Positions 16,910 to 25,245 of a stretch of 54,007 nt of DNA are shown in pieces. The stretch lies in assembly GCA_039933015.1 (NCBI GenBank), contig JBDTOX010000185.1:1-54007 (forward strand), written 5' to 3'. The translations under genes were made by a program, and so were the position numbers. Position 1 is the first letter of the stretch; each line of letters opens with the position of its first letter. Origin of the DNA: JBDTOX01 sp039933015. Lineage in GTDB: Bacteria; Pseudomonadota; Gammaproteobacteria; Burkholderiales; Methylophilaceae. The notes under the pieces were generated by a model that made no database searches, was not told the DNA's origin, and worked only from the letters and a program-made list of their open reading frames with translations.

Positions 16910-17973
16910 TAGGCTAGACCTCCCATGATTCCCGGGTTGAATATGCCGTGCGGGTCGAAGGATTTTTTCAGACGCTGATGGATCGCCAGCAAGCCTGCAG
17001 GCGGAGTCACCCCCACAACTGGCAGGGAGTTGCGGAACAGGTAAGCATAGCCGCCCTGCTCGCGCGCCATGGCCTCGATTTCCGCAGCGGGCTTATCCGT
17101 GTACCACCAGCGTAAAGCGCCGCACCAGTCCATCAACACCGCGCTCTCCGGCAACGCCATAGCAGAAGCTGGCGGCAGGGAAAGCCGCCACAGCGGTTGA
17201 TGCTGCTGAAAGAAGGGGTGCGTCTGTTCGCGCACCGATTGCCAGAAATTGGCACTGCTGGTAGTAAGGTCGCCACCCACTTGGGTTTGGGTAGCGCGAA
17301 TAGCTGCCTGCGTGCCTTCCAGGCGCATGTATACATGTCCTTCTACCCAGGCTAATGCAGACAAGGGCATGGAACGGCGCGCCAGTGCAGACATGCGCCT
17401 GGGCGCATCAAGCTGCGGGCATGCAAAGACGATGGTTGCCTCAAGCTCCGGCTTGGGCAGCACCTTGAGGCTGATTTCCAGCAAGACTCCAAGCGTGCCG
17501 CGGGCACCTACCATCAGCCGCGAGACATCAAAACCGGCAACATTTTTCATGACCTGTCCGCCAAATTGCAGCAACTCACCATCGCCATTGAGCAAGCGCA
17601 CACCCAGTATGTGATCGCGCACGCTGCCGGCAAAAGGCCGGCGCGAGCCAGAGAAACCGCACGCTACCGCGCCACCCAGCGTGGCGGTTTTATTGCCGTG
17701 GTCGAAATGCGGAGGTTCGCAAGCCAGCATTTGATTATGGCGCAGCAGCATGGCCTCAATTTCAGCCAACGTAGTGCCGGCGCGTACAGTAATAAACAGC
17801 TCGCCCGGCTCATAATCAATAACCCCGGCATGGCCGGAGAGATGGAGCAGGCCGTCGGCGTTTGCCGCTTGCAGAAAATCTTTGCTGCCGCCGCCGATAA
17901 TCGTCAGTGATTGCCGTTTTGCTACAGCCTCCTTGACGTAAGCCCGGAGGTCCAGGCTGAGATCCTGATTCAT
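16909..17973 (-). CDS. glcE: Glycolate oxidase FAD-binding subunit
   Basis: 354-residue FAD-binding subunit of glycolate dehydrogenase. It contains the FAD_binding_4 core (LTIIGGGSKDFL, then ATLGGAVACGFSGSRRPFAGSVRD, then NVAGFDVSRLMVGARGTLGV) and the short C-terminal helix KKSFDPHGIFNPG that closes the family. The ATG at 17973 gives the usual N-terminus; a TTG 48 bases upstream is less likely. It lies 78 bases after glcD and is coupled to glcF. With GlcD it oxidises glycolate to glyoxylate. Confidence 0.93.
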   Translation of the reverse strand: MNQDLSLDLRAYVKEAVAKRQSLTIIGGGSKDFLQAANADGLLHLSGHAGVIDYEPGELFITVRAGTTLAEIEAMLLRHNQMLACEPPHFDHGNKTATLGGAVACGFSGSRRPFAGSVRDHILGVRLLNGDGELLQFGGQVMKNVAGFDVSRLMVGARGTLGVLLEISLKVLPKPELEATIVFACPQLDAPRRMSALARRSMPLSALAWVEGHVYMRLEGTQAAIRATQTQVGGDLTTSSANFWQSVREQTHPFFQQHQPLWRLSLPPASAMALPESAVLMDWCGALRWWYTDKPAAEIEAMAREQGGYAYLFRNSLPVVGVTPPAGLLAIHQRLKKSFDPHGIFNPGIMGGLA

Positions 17974-18051
17974 CTTGAACCCCAGGCAACACACCAGAGC
18001 GCAGGGAAGAGCAGGCGCCAAGCATGCACCAGTGCAGTGTTTTGCATGCGT

Positions 18052-19539
18052 CTAGAACCGTTCCAGCTCTGGATGAGAAAGCTGTCCCTGCTGCACATGC
18101 ATGGCGCCGAATTCCGCGCAGCGATGCAAGGTAGGCACGGCCTTGCCGGGGTTTAGCAGGCCATCAGGATCAAATGCGGCTTTTACGCTATGGAACTGGC
18201 TTAATTCCAGCGGCTTGAATTGCTCGCACATGCCATCCAGTTTTTCCACACCTACCCCATGCTCGCCGGTGATGGTGCCACCGACCGAGACGCAGAGCTC
18301 AAGTATGCGCAGCCCGAAGGCCTCGGCCTTGCGGAGCTCGCCATCACGGTTGGCATCAAACAGGATCAGCGGGTGCAGATTGCCATCACCCGCATGAAAC
18401 ACATTCGCCACTGGCAGACCGAACTGCTCGGACAACTCGGCAATATGCGTCAGCACCTTAGGCAGGCTGCGGCGCGGGATGGTGCCATCCATGCAATAGT
18501 AATCAGGGGCGATGCGGCCAACGGCTGGAAAGGCCGCTTTGCGGCCCTGCCAGAAAGCAGCACGCTCGGCCTCGTCCTTGGCGGTGCGCACTTCAAACGC
18601 CCCGGAATCCATCATGATTTGCCGCACGCGCATGATGCATTCGGAAACTTCCGCGTTCGCGCCGTCGAGCTCGCACAACAAAATGGCGGCTGCCTGTGTG
18701 GGGTAATTGGCATGCACGAAATCTTCCGCCGCCTGGATCGCCAGCTTGTCCATCATCTCCAGCCCAGCGGGGATGATGCCGGCGGCAATGATATTGCCCA
18801 CCGCTGTACCGGCTTTTTCCACATCGGCAAATGCTGCCAGCACCACTTGCGCCCGCTCCGGCAATGGCAGCAGGCGCACGGTAACTTCCACCACCACGCC
18901 CAGCAGGCCTTCCGAGCCGCACATCAAGGCCAGCAGGTCATAGCCCGGTGCATCCAGCGTTTTGCCGCCTATTTCCAGCAGTTCGCCTGCCATGGTGACG
19001 ATTTTCAAGCCGATGACGTTATGCACGGTAAGGCCATATTTGAGGCAATGCACGCCGCCGGAATTTTCCGCGACATTGCCTCCTATGGTGCAGGCGATTT
19101 GCGAGGAAGGGTCTGGCGCATAGTACAGGCCTAGCGGCCGTGCAGTTTCGGACAAGGCTTGATTACGCACGCCGGGCTGCACCACGGCACAGAGGTTTTC
19201 CATATCAATTTCCAGAATCTGCCCCATTTTGGCCAGGCCCAGCAGCAGTCCTTCTTCATGCGGCAGCGCCCCGCCTGACAAGCCGGTGCCAGCGCCACGC
19301 GGCACCACCGGCACTTGCAGTTGATGGCACAGGCGCAGCACGGCCTGCACTTGTTGTACTGTCTCTACCAGACACACCACGCCAGGCAGTTTACGGTAGG
19401 CAGACAAAGCGTCGCACTCGTATGGGCGCAGCTCCTCAGTTTCGCTCAGCACGGCCGCTTGGGGCAGAATAGCGCACAGGCCTTTGATCAGCGCACTGCG
19501 GCGTTGTGGCCAGTCATTTATTGTAGATTCTGTCTGCAT
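18052..19539 (-). CDS. glcD: Glycolate oxidase catalytic subunit
   Basis: 495-residue FAD-linked oxidase that converts glycolate (and often D-lactate) to glyoxylate. Family signatures are VPVVPRGAGTGLSGGALP for FAD binding, TIGGNVAENSGGVHCLKYGLT, and in the C-terminal cap VFHAGDGNLHP and GEHGVGVEK, which hold the metal-site histidines. The start is either the ATG at 19539 or a GTG directly before it; neither has a clear ribosome site. It follows ftfL after a 177-base gap and could have its own promoter there. Its presence next to sga and hprA supplies the glyoxylate that SgaA consumes. Confidence 0.95.
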   Translation of the reverse strand: MQTESTINDWPQRRSALIKGLCAILPQAAVLSETEELRPYECDALSAYRKLPGVVCLVETVQQVQAVLRLCHQLQVPVVPRGAGTGLSGGALPHEEGLLLGLAKMGQILEIDMENLCAVVQPGVRNQALSETARPLGLYYAPDPSSQIACTIGGNVAENSGGVHCLKYGLTVHNVIGLKIVTMAGELLEIGGKTLDAPGYDLLALMCGSEGLLGVVVEVTVRLLPLPERAQVVLAAFADVEKAGTAVGNIIAAGIIPAGLEMMDKLAIQAAEDFVHANYPTQAAAILLCELDGANAEVSECIMRVRQIMMDSGAFEVRTAKDEAERAAFWQGRKAAFPAVGRIAPDYYCMDGTIPRRSLPKVLTHIAELSEQFGLPVANVFHAGDGNLHPLILFDANRDGELRKAEAFGLRILELCVSVGGTITGEHGVGVEKLDGMCEQFKPLELSQFHSVKAAFDPDGLLNPGKAVPTLHRCAEFGAMHVQQGQLSHPELERF

Positions 19540-19545
19540 CACAGC

Positions 19546-19707
19546 ATGTCAACGTCAGGATTCCATATACAAAACAAAAATGACGGGGCGACGAGCTGCA
19601 CACAATGCAATGAGCACGGCAAGGCCGCCAAGGTCTTCCGCTATCATGGGCAATACATTACCGCACGCCAGGTGCAGGCGAAGCCCACAAAATTCGTTGC
19701 GATTTAG
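19546..19707 (+). CDS. Possible small ORF, 53 codons, between glcD and ftfL
   Basis: Plus-strand ORF MSTSGFHIQ... ending KPTKFVAI, with one CxxC (SCTQC) and scattered His residues, opposite to the flanking genes. There is no ribosome site and no recognised family. It lies in a 177-base gap that more probably holds a promoter or leader for glcDEF. Recorded only because it is open and compact. Confidence 0.15.
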   Translation: MSTSGFHIQNKNDGATSCTQCNEHGKAAKVFRYHGQYITARQVQAKPTKFVAI

Positions 19708-19719
19708 CGCTGGCGCCCA

Positions 19720-21393
19720 TTAAAACAGACCCACAACACGGCCATCATCGTCTATGTCTATGCGCGTGGCGCACGGTTCTTTCGGCAAGCCCGGCATGGT
19801 CATGATGTCATCGCATATCATCACCACGAACTCGGCACCAGCGCTAAGCCTGACTTCTCTGATGATCACCGTATGCCCTTGCGGAGCACCGCGTATCGAG
19901 GCATCTGTCGTGAATGAGGACTGGGTCTTGGCTACGCAAATGGGGTAGTGCCCATAGCCTTCAGCTTGCAGTTTATCAATCAGCGCCCGCAGGCGGCGCG
20001 ATGCACTGATGTCTGCGGCACCGTATATCCTGGTCGCCACCTTGCGCATCTTCTCCCACAGGGGGTCCTCATCTTCATAGACGTACTTCATCGAATGACC
20101 GTTGGTCTCAACCAGACGGACCACCTCTTGCGCCAAATCCTCAGCTCCTGCGCCACCCCTGGCCCAGTGCTCGGCCACTACCACTTTGACACCCAGAGCC
20201 GTCATATGTTGCCGCACTAGCTCTATCTCGGCTGCGGTGTCCTGCGTGAAGCGATTGATCGAGACCACGCAGGGCAAGCCATAATGCTGGGTAATGTTTT
20301 CCACATGCTTTTCAAGGTTGACGAGCCCGGCTTGCAGCGCGGCAATGTTTTCCTGCCCCAGTTGCGGCACATTGACACCGCCCTGATACTTGAGAGCACG
20401 TATGGTCGCCACAATGACACAGGCCGAAGGCCTGATGCCGGACTTGCGGCATTTGATATCGATAAATTTCTCCGCGCCAAGATCGGCGCCGAACCCTGCT
20501 TCAGTGACCACATAATCGGATAGCTTAAGCGCCAGTTTTGTCGCAATCGCCGAATTGCAGCCGTGCGCAATATTGGCAAACGGACCGCCGTGGATGAAGG
20601 CCGGCGTATTCTCCAGCGTTTGCACCAGGTTGGGCTTGATCGCATCCTTGAGCAACACCGCCATGGCGCCATGCGCCTTGAGTGCGCGCGCCTGTATGGC
20701 ACGCCCATCGTAGCCGTAACCAATCACGATATTGCCCAGGCGCTGCTTGAGATCTTGCAAAGACGCGGCCAGGCACAAGATCGCCATCACTTCGGAAGCC
20801 ACTACAATGTCAAAACCATCTTCGCGTGTCTGACCATTCACCTTGCCGCCCAGGCCGACCACGATATGCCGCAACGCGCGGTCATTCATATCCATTACAC
20901 GCTTCCAGGCAACCTGCCGCGGGTCTATGCCCAGGACATTACCTTGATGAATGTGGTTATCTATCATGGCCGAGAGCAGATTGTGCGCCAACGCAATGGC
21001 GGCAAAGTCGCCGGTGAAGTGCAGGTTTATGTCTTCCATGGGCACCACCTGCGCATAGCCGCCGCCGGCAGCGCCGCCTTTTACGCCGAATACCGGTCCC
21101 ATGGAAGGTTCGCGCAAGCAGATGACGGCCTTTTTGCCGATGCGATTCAGCGCATCGCCCAAGCCGACTGTAGTGGTGGTCTTGCCTTCGCCTGCGGGCG
21201 TCGGACTGATGGCAGTGACCAGAATAAGTTTGCCATCCGGCCTGGCATCAAGTCCGGGGTTGAGCTTCAGGTCTATCTTGGCCTTGAACTGGCCGTAGTG
21301 CTCGACTGATGCCTCGGTGAGCCCAAGGCTGCGTGCAATCTCGCTTACCTTCTTCATCTTGGCCTGCTGTGCGATTTCAATGTCGCTGGGCAT
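19720..21393 (-). CDS. ftfL: Formate-tetrahydrofolate ligase
   Basis: 557-residue enzyme (also called Fhs) that joins formate to tetrahydrofolate at the cost of ATP, giving 10-formyl-tetrahydrofolate. The P-loop TPAGEGKTT is at residues 65-73. Other family blocks are REPSMGPVFGVKGGAAGGGYAQ split by a hinge, FTGDFAAIALAHNLLSAMIDNH, TEAGFGADLGAEKF and the C-terminal PGLPKEPCA. ATG 21393 has a GGAG ribosome site 7 bases upstream; 17 extra in-frame codons upstream are ignored. It sits 53 bases after gck. In serine-pathway methylotrophs this is the entry point of formate into assimilation. Confidence 0.96.
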   Translation of the reverse strand: MPSDIEIAQQAKMKKVSEIARSLGLTEASVEHYGQFKAKIDLKLNPGLDARPDGKLILVTAISPTPAGEGKTTTTVGLGDALNRIGKKAVICLREPSMGPVFGVKGGAAGGGYAQVVPMEDINLHFTGDFAAIALAHNLLSAMIDNHIHQGNVLGIDPRQVAWKRVMDMNDRALRHIVVGLGGKVNGQTREDGFDIVVASEVMAILCLAASLQDLKQRLGNIVIGYGYDGRAIQARALKAHGAMAVLLKDAIKPNLVQTLENTPAFIHGGPFANIAHGCNSAIATKLALKLSDYVVTEAGFGADLGAEKFIDIKCRKSGIRPSACVIVATIRALKYQGGVNVPQLGQENIAALQAGLVNLEKHVENITQHYGLPCVVSINRFTQDTAAEIELVRQHMTALGVKVVVAEHWARGGAGAEDLAQEVVRLVETNGHSMKYVYEDEDPLWEKMRKVATRIYGAADISASRRLRALIDKLQAEGYGHYPICVAKTQSSFTTDASIRGAPQGHTVIIREVRLSAGAEFVVMICDDIMTMPGLPKEPCATRIDIDDDGRVVGLF

Positions 21394-21446
21394 GTTCTTC
21401 TCCTTCAGGAATTCTTGAATGCTCTCATCCGCCAGTGTGCCCAATA

Positions 21447-22736
21447 TTACTGGGCCAGATAAATGACACGATAGTCGTTGACGTTGGTCCGTGTCGGCCC
21501 GGTCACCAGCAGGCCGTCTACCGCCTCAAAAAAACTGTAGGCATCGTTATTGCCCAGCAGCGCGGCCGCATCCAGGCGCATGCTGCCGGCCCGGGCGATA
21601 CTGTCCGGCTGCAGATAGGCACCGGCGTTATCTGCAAGGCCATCAATGCCATCCGTATCAGCCGCCAGGGCATACACATGCGGCATGCCATCCAGCTCAA
21701 GCGCCAGCGCCAGCAGGAACTCACTACAGCGGCCACCCCTGCCCTTACCACGCACGGTTACCGTACATTCGCCGCCGGAAAGCAGCACCAGCGGAGGCAA
21801 CGCCAGCGGCGCCAGCCAGGGATGGTGGCTGCCGCCCAATTCACGCACCAGCTCGGCATGGATTTTGGCTACCTCGCATGCTTCACCGGTCACGGCGTCA
21901 TCCACCACGGATGCTGATATGCCGCGTTGTTCAAAAAACGCACGGGCGGCGCTGAGCATCTCGCCGGCAGTGGCGATGACTCGGTTCTCGACACGGGCAA
22001 ATCTGGCATCGCCAGGCTTGGGGGTTTCCGTCCGCATGCCGGCAACACCTTCTTCCAGTACGCGCATCACGCTTGCGGGTGGCGTAATTGCATAACGCTG
22101 CAGGACAGCGACAGCGTCGGCATATGTGCCCGGATCTGGCGCACAAGGGCCTGAAGCAATGTGCGTCGCTTCATCACCCGTGACATCGGAGATGATGAGT
22201 GCCAGCACTGGCGCGCGGCATGCCGCTACCAGCCGCCCGCCCTGAATCAGCGACAGGTGCTTGCGCACCGTGTTGATCTCCTGGATCGTGGCGCCACTGC
22301 GCAACAGATCACTGGTGATCTGCTTGAGCTCTGCCATGGCAACGCCATTCACCGGCAAGGCCAGCAAGCTGGAACCGCCGCCGGAAAACAGCGCCAGCAG
22401 CAAATCGTCCGGGCCTAAAGCGTGCACGGCAGTTAGTATCTCGCGTGCAGCCGTTTCGCCATTTTCATCCGGCAGAGGATGCCCCGCTTCAACCACACGT
22501 ATACGGCGGGTCAGCATGCCATGCCCGTAACGTGTAATCACCAGGCCCAGCAGCGGCGCATCTGCTGGCCAGCCTGCCTCCACGGCGGCGGCCATGGCCG
22601 CCGCCGCCTTACCGGCACCGATCACTAGCGTCTTGCCCCGGGGAGGATTGGGCAGATGCGGCGGCACGATACGCAATGGATGCACTGCCGCAATTGCAGC
22701 CTGGAACGATTCGACCAGAAGATCGCGCGGATTCAT
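21447..22736 (-). CDS. gck: Glycerate kinase (MOFRL family, 2-kinase type)
   Basis: 429-residue kinase that phosphorylates D-glycerate; characterised members of this class in methylotrophs give 2-phosphoglycerate. The N-terminal domain shows LVIGAGKAAAAMAAA and LFSGGGSSLLALP; the C-terminal MOFRL domain shows GRGGRCSEFLLALAL and AADTDGIDG. Related TtuD proteins are sometimes annotated hydroxypyruvate reductase, but hprA is separately present here, which favours the kinase. It starts one base after the fchA stop, so the two are translationally linked. Confidence 0.93.
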   Translation of the reverse strand: MNPRDLLVESFQAAIAAVHPLRIVPPHLPNPPRGKTLVIGAGKAAAAMAAAVEAGWPADAPLLGLVITRYGHGMLTRRIRVVEAGHPLPDENGETAAREILTAVHALGPDDLLLALFSGGGSSLLALPVNGVAMAELKQITSDLLRSGATIQEINTVRKHLSLIQGGRLVAACRAPVLALIISDVTGDEATHIASGPCAPDPGTYADAVAVLQRYAITPPASVMRVLEEGVAGMRTETPKPGDARFARVENRVIATAGEMLSAARAFFEQRGISASVVDDAVTGEACEVAKIHAELVRELGGSHHPWLAPLALPPLVLLSGGECTVTVRGKGRGGRCSEFLLALALELDGMPHVYALAADTDGIDGLADNAGAYLQPDSIARAGSMRLDAAALLGNNDAYSFFEAVDGLLVTGPTRTNVNDYRVIYLAQ

Positions 22737-22737
22737 G

Positions 22738-23370
22738 TCAGTGGAGGATCTTATGCTTCACCATGGTGAAGACTTCGGTTTCCAGCGCAGCGCCCTTGGC
22801 CAGCAACTGCTCCGCTTCGGCAATGCAGGGAGCGCAAAACGCCTTATCCTTGATCACCGCCGTGTTCACAAACACATTGAGCAAGGCACTGCGCAAAGCC
22901 GCCTGCGCTGCGATAGCGGCAACACCGCCATCCGAAATGGCGTTGATGTTGCCGATACCGGCAATACGCTTGGCCAGCGGGATCACTTCCAGCGCCAGTC
23001 GCGCACAAGCCAGCGGCGCTTCCGTGGCCTGCTTGAGCGCGGCCTGGATAGCCTGGTTGCGCGCAACTTTCTCCTGATCGGTAGTCTTGGGCAGAGCATA
23101 GGCAGCCATCACCCTGTCATAGGCGCGTATGTCGTCCTGCAACACCGCCGCCAGCTGCGCGCGCAAGGTTTCCGACTGCTCCAGCAAATCCTTAACCTCG
23201 CCCTCCACCTCGTCGTATTTCTGCTTACCTAGTGTCAGGTTGGCTACCATGCTGACCAGTGCTGCGCCCATGGCGCCCATGACTGCAGCAGCACTGCCGC
23301 CGCCCGGCGTAGCCGCGCCGCTGGCCAGTTGGTCGAGAAAACTTGCCACTGAAATTTCAATGTGCTTCAT
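22738..23370 (-). CDS. fchA: Methenyl-tetrahydrofolate cyclohydrolase (FchA type)
   Basis: 210-residue protein of the formiminotransferase-cyclodeaminase family: N-terminal FLDQLASGAATPGGGSAAA, a helical middle, and IGNINAISDGGVAAIAAQAA. FchA interconverts 10-formyl- and methenyl-tetrahydrofolate and differs from the cyclohydrolase half of FolD. The identification is secured by its place, overlapping mtdA by 4 bases (ATGA) and followed after one base by gck, as in serine-pathway methylotrophs. Ordinary heterotrophs use FolD instead, so this gene pair is a distinctive metabolic marker. Confidence 0.93.
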   Translation of the reverse strand: MKHIEISVASFLDQLASGAATPGGGSAAAVMGAMGAALVSMVANLTLGKQKYDEVEGEVKDLLEQSETLRAQLAAVLQDDIRAYDRVMAAYALPKTTDQEKVARNQAIQAALKQATEAPLACARLALEVIPLAKRIAGIGNINAISDGGVAAIAAQAALRSALLNVFVNTAVIKDKAFCAPCIAEAEQLLAKGAALETEVFTMVKHKILH

Positions 23371-24239
23371 GTAAATGCTCCTACGCTCTCTTTGGCAATG
23401 GCGTAAATTTCCTGTGCATCCAGCACCAGGTCATTGCGCTCGAACAGACGGCCTATGCAGGTTCGATGCAGGGTGAGCTTGAGCGCACCAAACCCTATGG
23501 CGCCATAGACGATCTTGCCATGTCGCTCAAGCCCGCGATCTGTCATATCGATTCCGGCTATACCCAGCATGGGCGTGGCATTGGCATCGGTCAAGGCTTG
23601 CAAGCTGGGGTTATCGCGCCAGTCTTCTTCATGCAGCAGGTTGACGCCCGCAGCTCCTGCGGCGAACACCAGCTGCGCTTCTTGCAGCGCCTGCGCGCGT
23701 GCGCGGTTATCAAAAGCCTCGACCGCGGTAATTGTGCAGCCGAAACGGCTGGCAATGGCGTCAGCCGCAGCACGGGCACGCGCCATTTGGCGTGAGGTAA
23801 TGCTGACCTCGGCACCTTCGCCCGCCAGCATAGCCGCTGCACGCTGCCCGACCGGGCCGGTGCCGGCCAGCACCACAGCCCGCTGACCTTGCAAGCTGCC
23901 GTGCCGCGCCAGAAAGGCCACGCCTGCAGCAGCAGTGGTATTGGAGCCGTTGCTATCCAGCATGACGGAAACGCGGAAACTGGCAAAAAACTTCTGCTGT
24001 ATCGCAGTCAACAATGCTTCGCCGTCGGCCAACTGGCTGCCGCCCACAAAAATCGCCGTATGCTGCTTCTCTTTTGGCGAGCGCGTAAAAATGCAGCCTT
24101 CCACCAATTGGCCTAGCGTCTGCGGCGATACGCCGCCATAGGGATGCACCTGGTCGGCCCCGCCATCATGGCCTACTACCGTATCAAAAGTGGAAGGGAC
24201 AGGATCCGTATCAAACTGGAACAGCAGATTTTTCGGCAT
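23367..24239 (-). CDS. mtdA: NADP-dependent methylene-tetrahydrofolate dehydrogenase
   Basis: 290-residue MtdA that interconverts methylene- and methenyl-tetrahydrofolate with NADP. The N-terminus LLFQFDTDPVPSTFDTVVG and the block MLDSNGSNTTAAAGVAFL are diagnostic of MtdA/MtdB rather than FolD. The Rossmann motif is LAGTGPVGQRAAAMLAGEG near residues 124-142. MtdA rather than MtdB is favoured by the coupling to fchA and the other tetrahydrofolate genes; no tetrahydromethanopterin genes are in the window. It starts 21 bases after the hprA stop. Confidence 0.93.
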   Translation of the reverse strand: MPKNLLFQFDTDPVPSTFDTVVGHDGGADQVHPYGGVSPQTLGQLVEGCIFTRSPKEKQHTAIFVGGSQLADGEALLTAIQQKFFASFRVSVMLDSNGSNTTAAAGVAFLARHGSLQGQRAVVLAGTGPVGQRAAAMLAGEGAEVSITSRQMARARAAADAIASRFGCTITAVEAFDNRARAQALQEAQLVFAAGAAGVNLLHEEDWRDNPSLQALTDANATPMLGIAGIDMTDRGLERHGKIVYGAIGFGALKLTLHRTCIGRLFERNDLVLDAQEIYAIAKESVGAFT

Positions 24240-24260
24240 GATGTCGTCCTTAGGGCTCGT

Positions 24261-25208
24261 TCAAGTCACCAGGTTTTGAGACTTGCCCGCAATGAAGGCT
24301 TCAATATTAGCGATCAGCTGATCGGCCAGAATTTGCATGGCCTCATCGCTTGCCCACGCGATGTGTGGGGTAAGGATAAAGTTTGGCGTCCTGATTTCCA
24401 GCAGCGGATTGCCTGTTTTCGGCGGCTCTTGCGTGAGCACATCGAAACCGGCACCGGCAATCCAGCCTTCTGTCAAAGCACGCGCCAGCACCGCCTCATC
24501 CACCAGTCCGCCGCGGGCGGTATTGATGAGCAGCGCATTGGACCGCATCAGCCTCAACTCGCGCTCACCCAGCAGATTGCGCGTGGCATCGGTCAGGGGG
24601 CAGTGCAGCGAAACAATATCGGACTCTGCCAGCAATTGGTCCAGCGGAATTCTGTCGCCATCGGCAGATGCGCCGCGCAAACTTTCCACATACAACACAC
24701 GCATGCGGAATGCCTGGGCGATACGCGCAGTCTCCCGTCCCAAGGTGCCTGCGCCGATGATGCCTAACGTCGAACCATGCAAATCACCAATGCGATGATC
24801 AAAAAAGCAGAACTGATCGTGCATCTGCCAGCGCCCGCGCTGTATATCTGCATGGTAGGCGAGGATGTTGCGCTTGAGCGCGAGGATCAAGGCGAACACA
24901 TGCTCGGGCACGGTGTGGACTGCGTAATTACGGATATTGGCCACCGCCACGCCGTGCTCGCCGCAGGCCGCAATATCAATGATGTTATAACCGGTGGCCG
25001 CCACCGCAATCATTTTCAGATCAGGCAACTGCTCCAGCGCTGCACGGCTAATCGGCACCTTGTTGGTAATGGCGATGGTAGCCTTGGCTAAACGTGCGAT
25101 GGCTTCTGCTTCCGGCGTCTGCCCATGCTCCTCCCAGACATGGGCAAATGCCGGGCGGCGTACATTGGCTTTGAGTGTTGCCCGATCCAGAAATACCACA
25201 TGTTCCAT
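24261..25208 (-). CDS. hprA: NADH-dependent hydroxypyruvate reductase (glycerate dehydrogenase)
   Basis: 315-residue D-2-hydroxyacid dehydrogenase that reduces hydroxypyruvate to D-glycerate. It shows AVAATGYNIIDIAACGEHG in the substrate domain, the nucleotide motif GIIGAGTLGRE, the catalytic Arg in LINTARGGLVDE, then DVLTQEPP and the catalytic His in LTPHIAWAS. The start ATG (MEHVVFLDR) matches methylotroph HprA N-termini; 12 in-frame codons upstream are ignored. It lies 37 bases downstream of sga. Family members also accept glyoxylate, so some side activity is likely. Confidence 0.93.
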   Translation of the reverse strand: MEHVVFLDRATLKANVRRPAFAHVWEEHGQTPEAEAIARLAKATIAITNKVPISRAALEQLPDLKMIAVAATGYNIIDIAACGEHGVAVANIRNYAVHTVPEHVFALILALKRNILAYHADIQRGRWQMHDQFCFFDHRIGDLHGSTLGIIGAGTLGRETARIAQAFRMRVLYVESLRGASADGDRIPLDQLLAESDIVSLHCPLTDATRNLLGERELRLMRSNALLINTARGGLVDEAVLARALTEGWIAGAGFDVLTQEPPKTGNPLLEIRTPNFILTPHIAWASDEAMQILADQLIANIEAFIAGKSQNLVT

Positions 25209-25245
25209 GATATTTATGCGCCTTTCTTCAGCATCCAGGGGCACC

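Noticed and set aside
18220..19134. 304-codon ORF opposite glcD
   Set aside because: Antisense shadow of a high-GC gene; His/Gln/Arg-rich composition typical of such shadows and no known domain.
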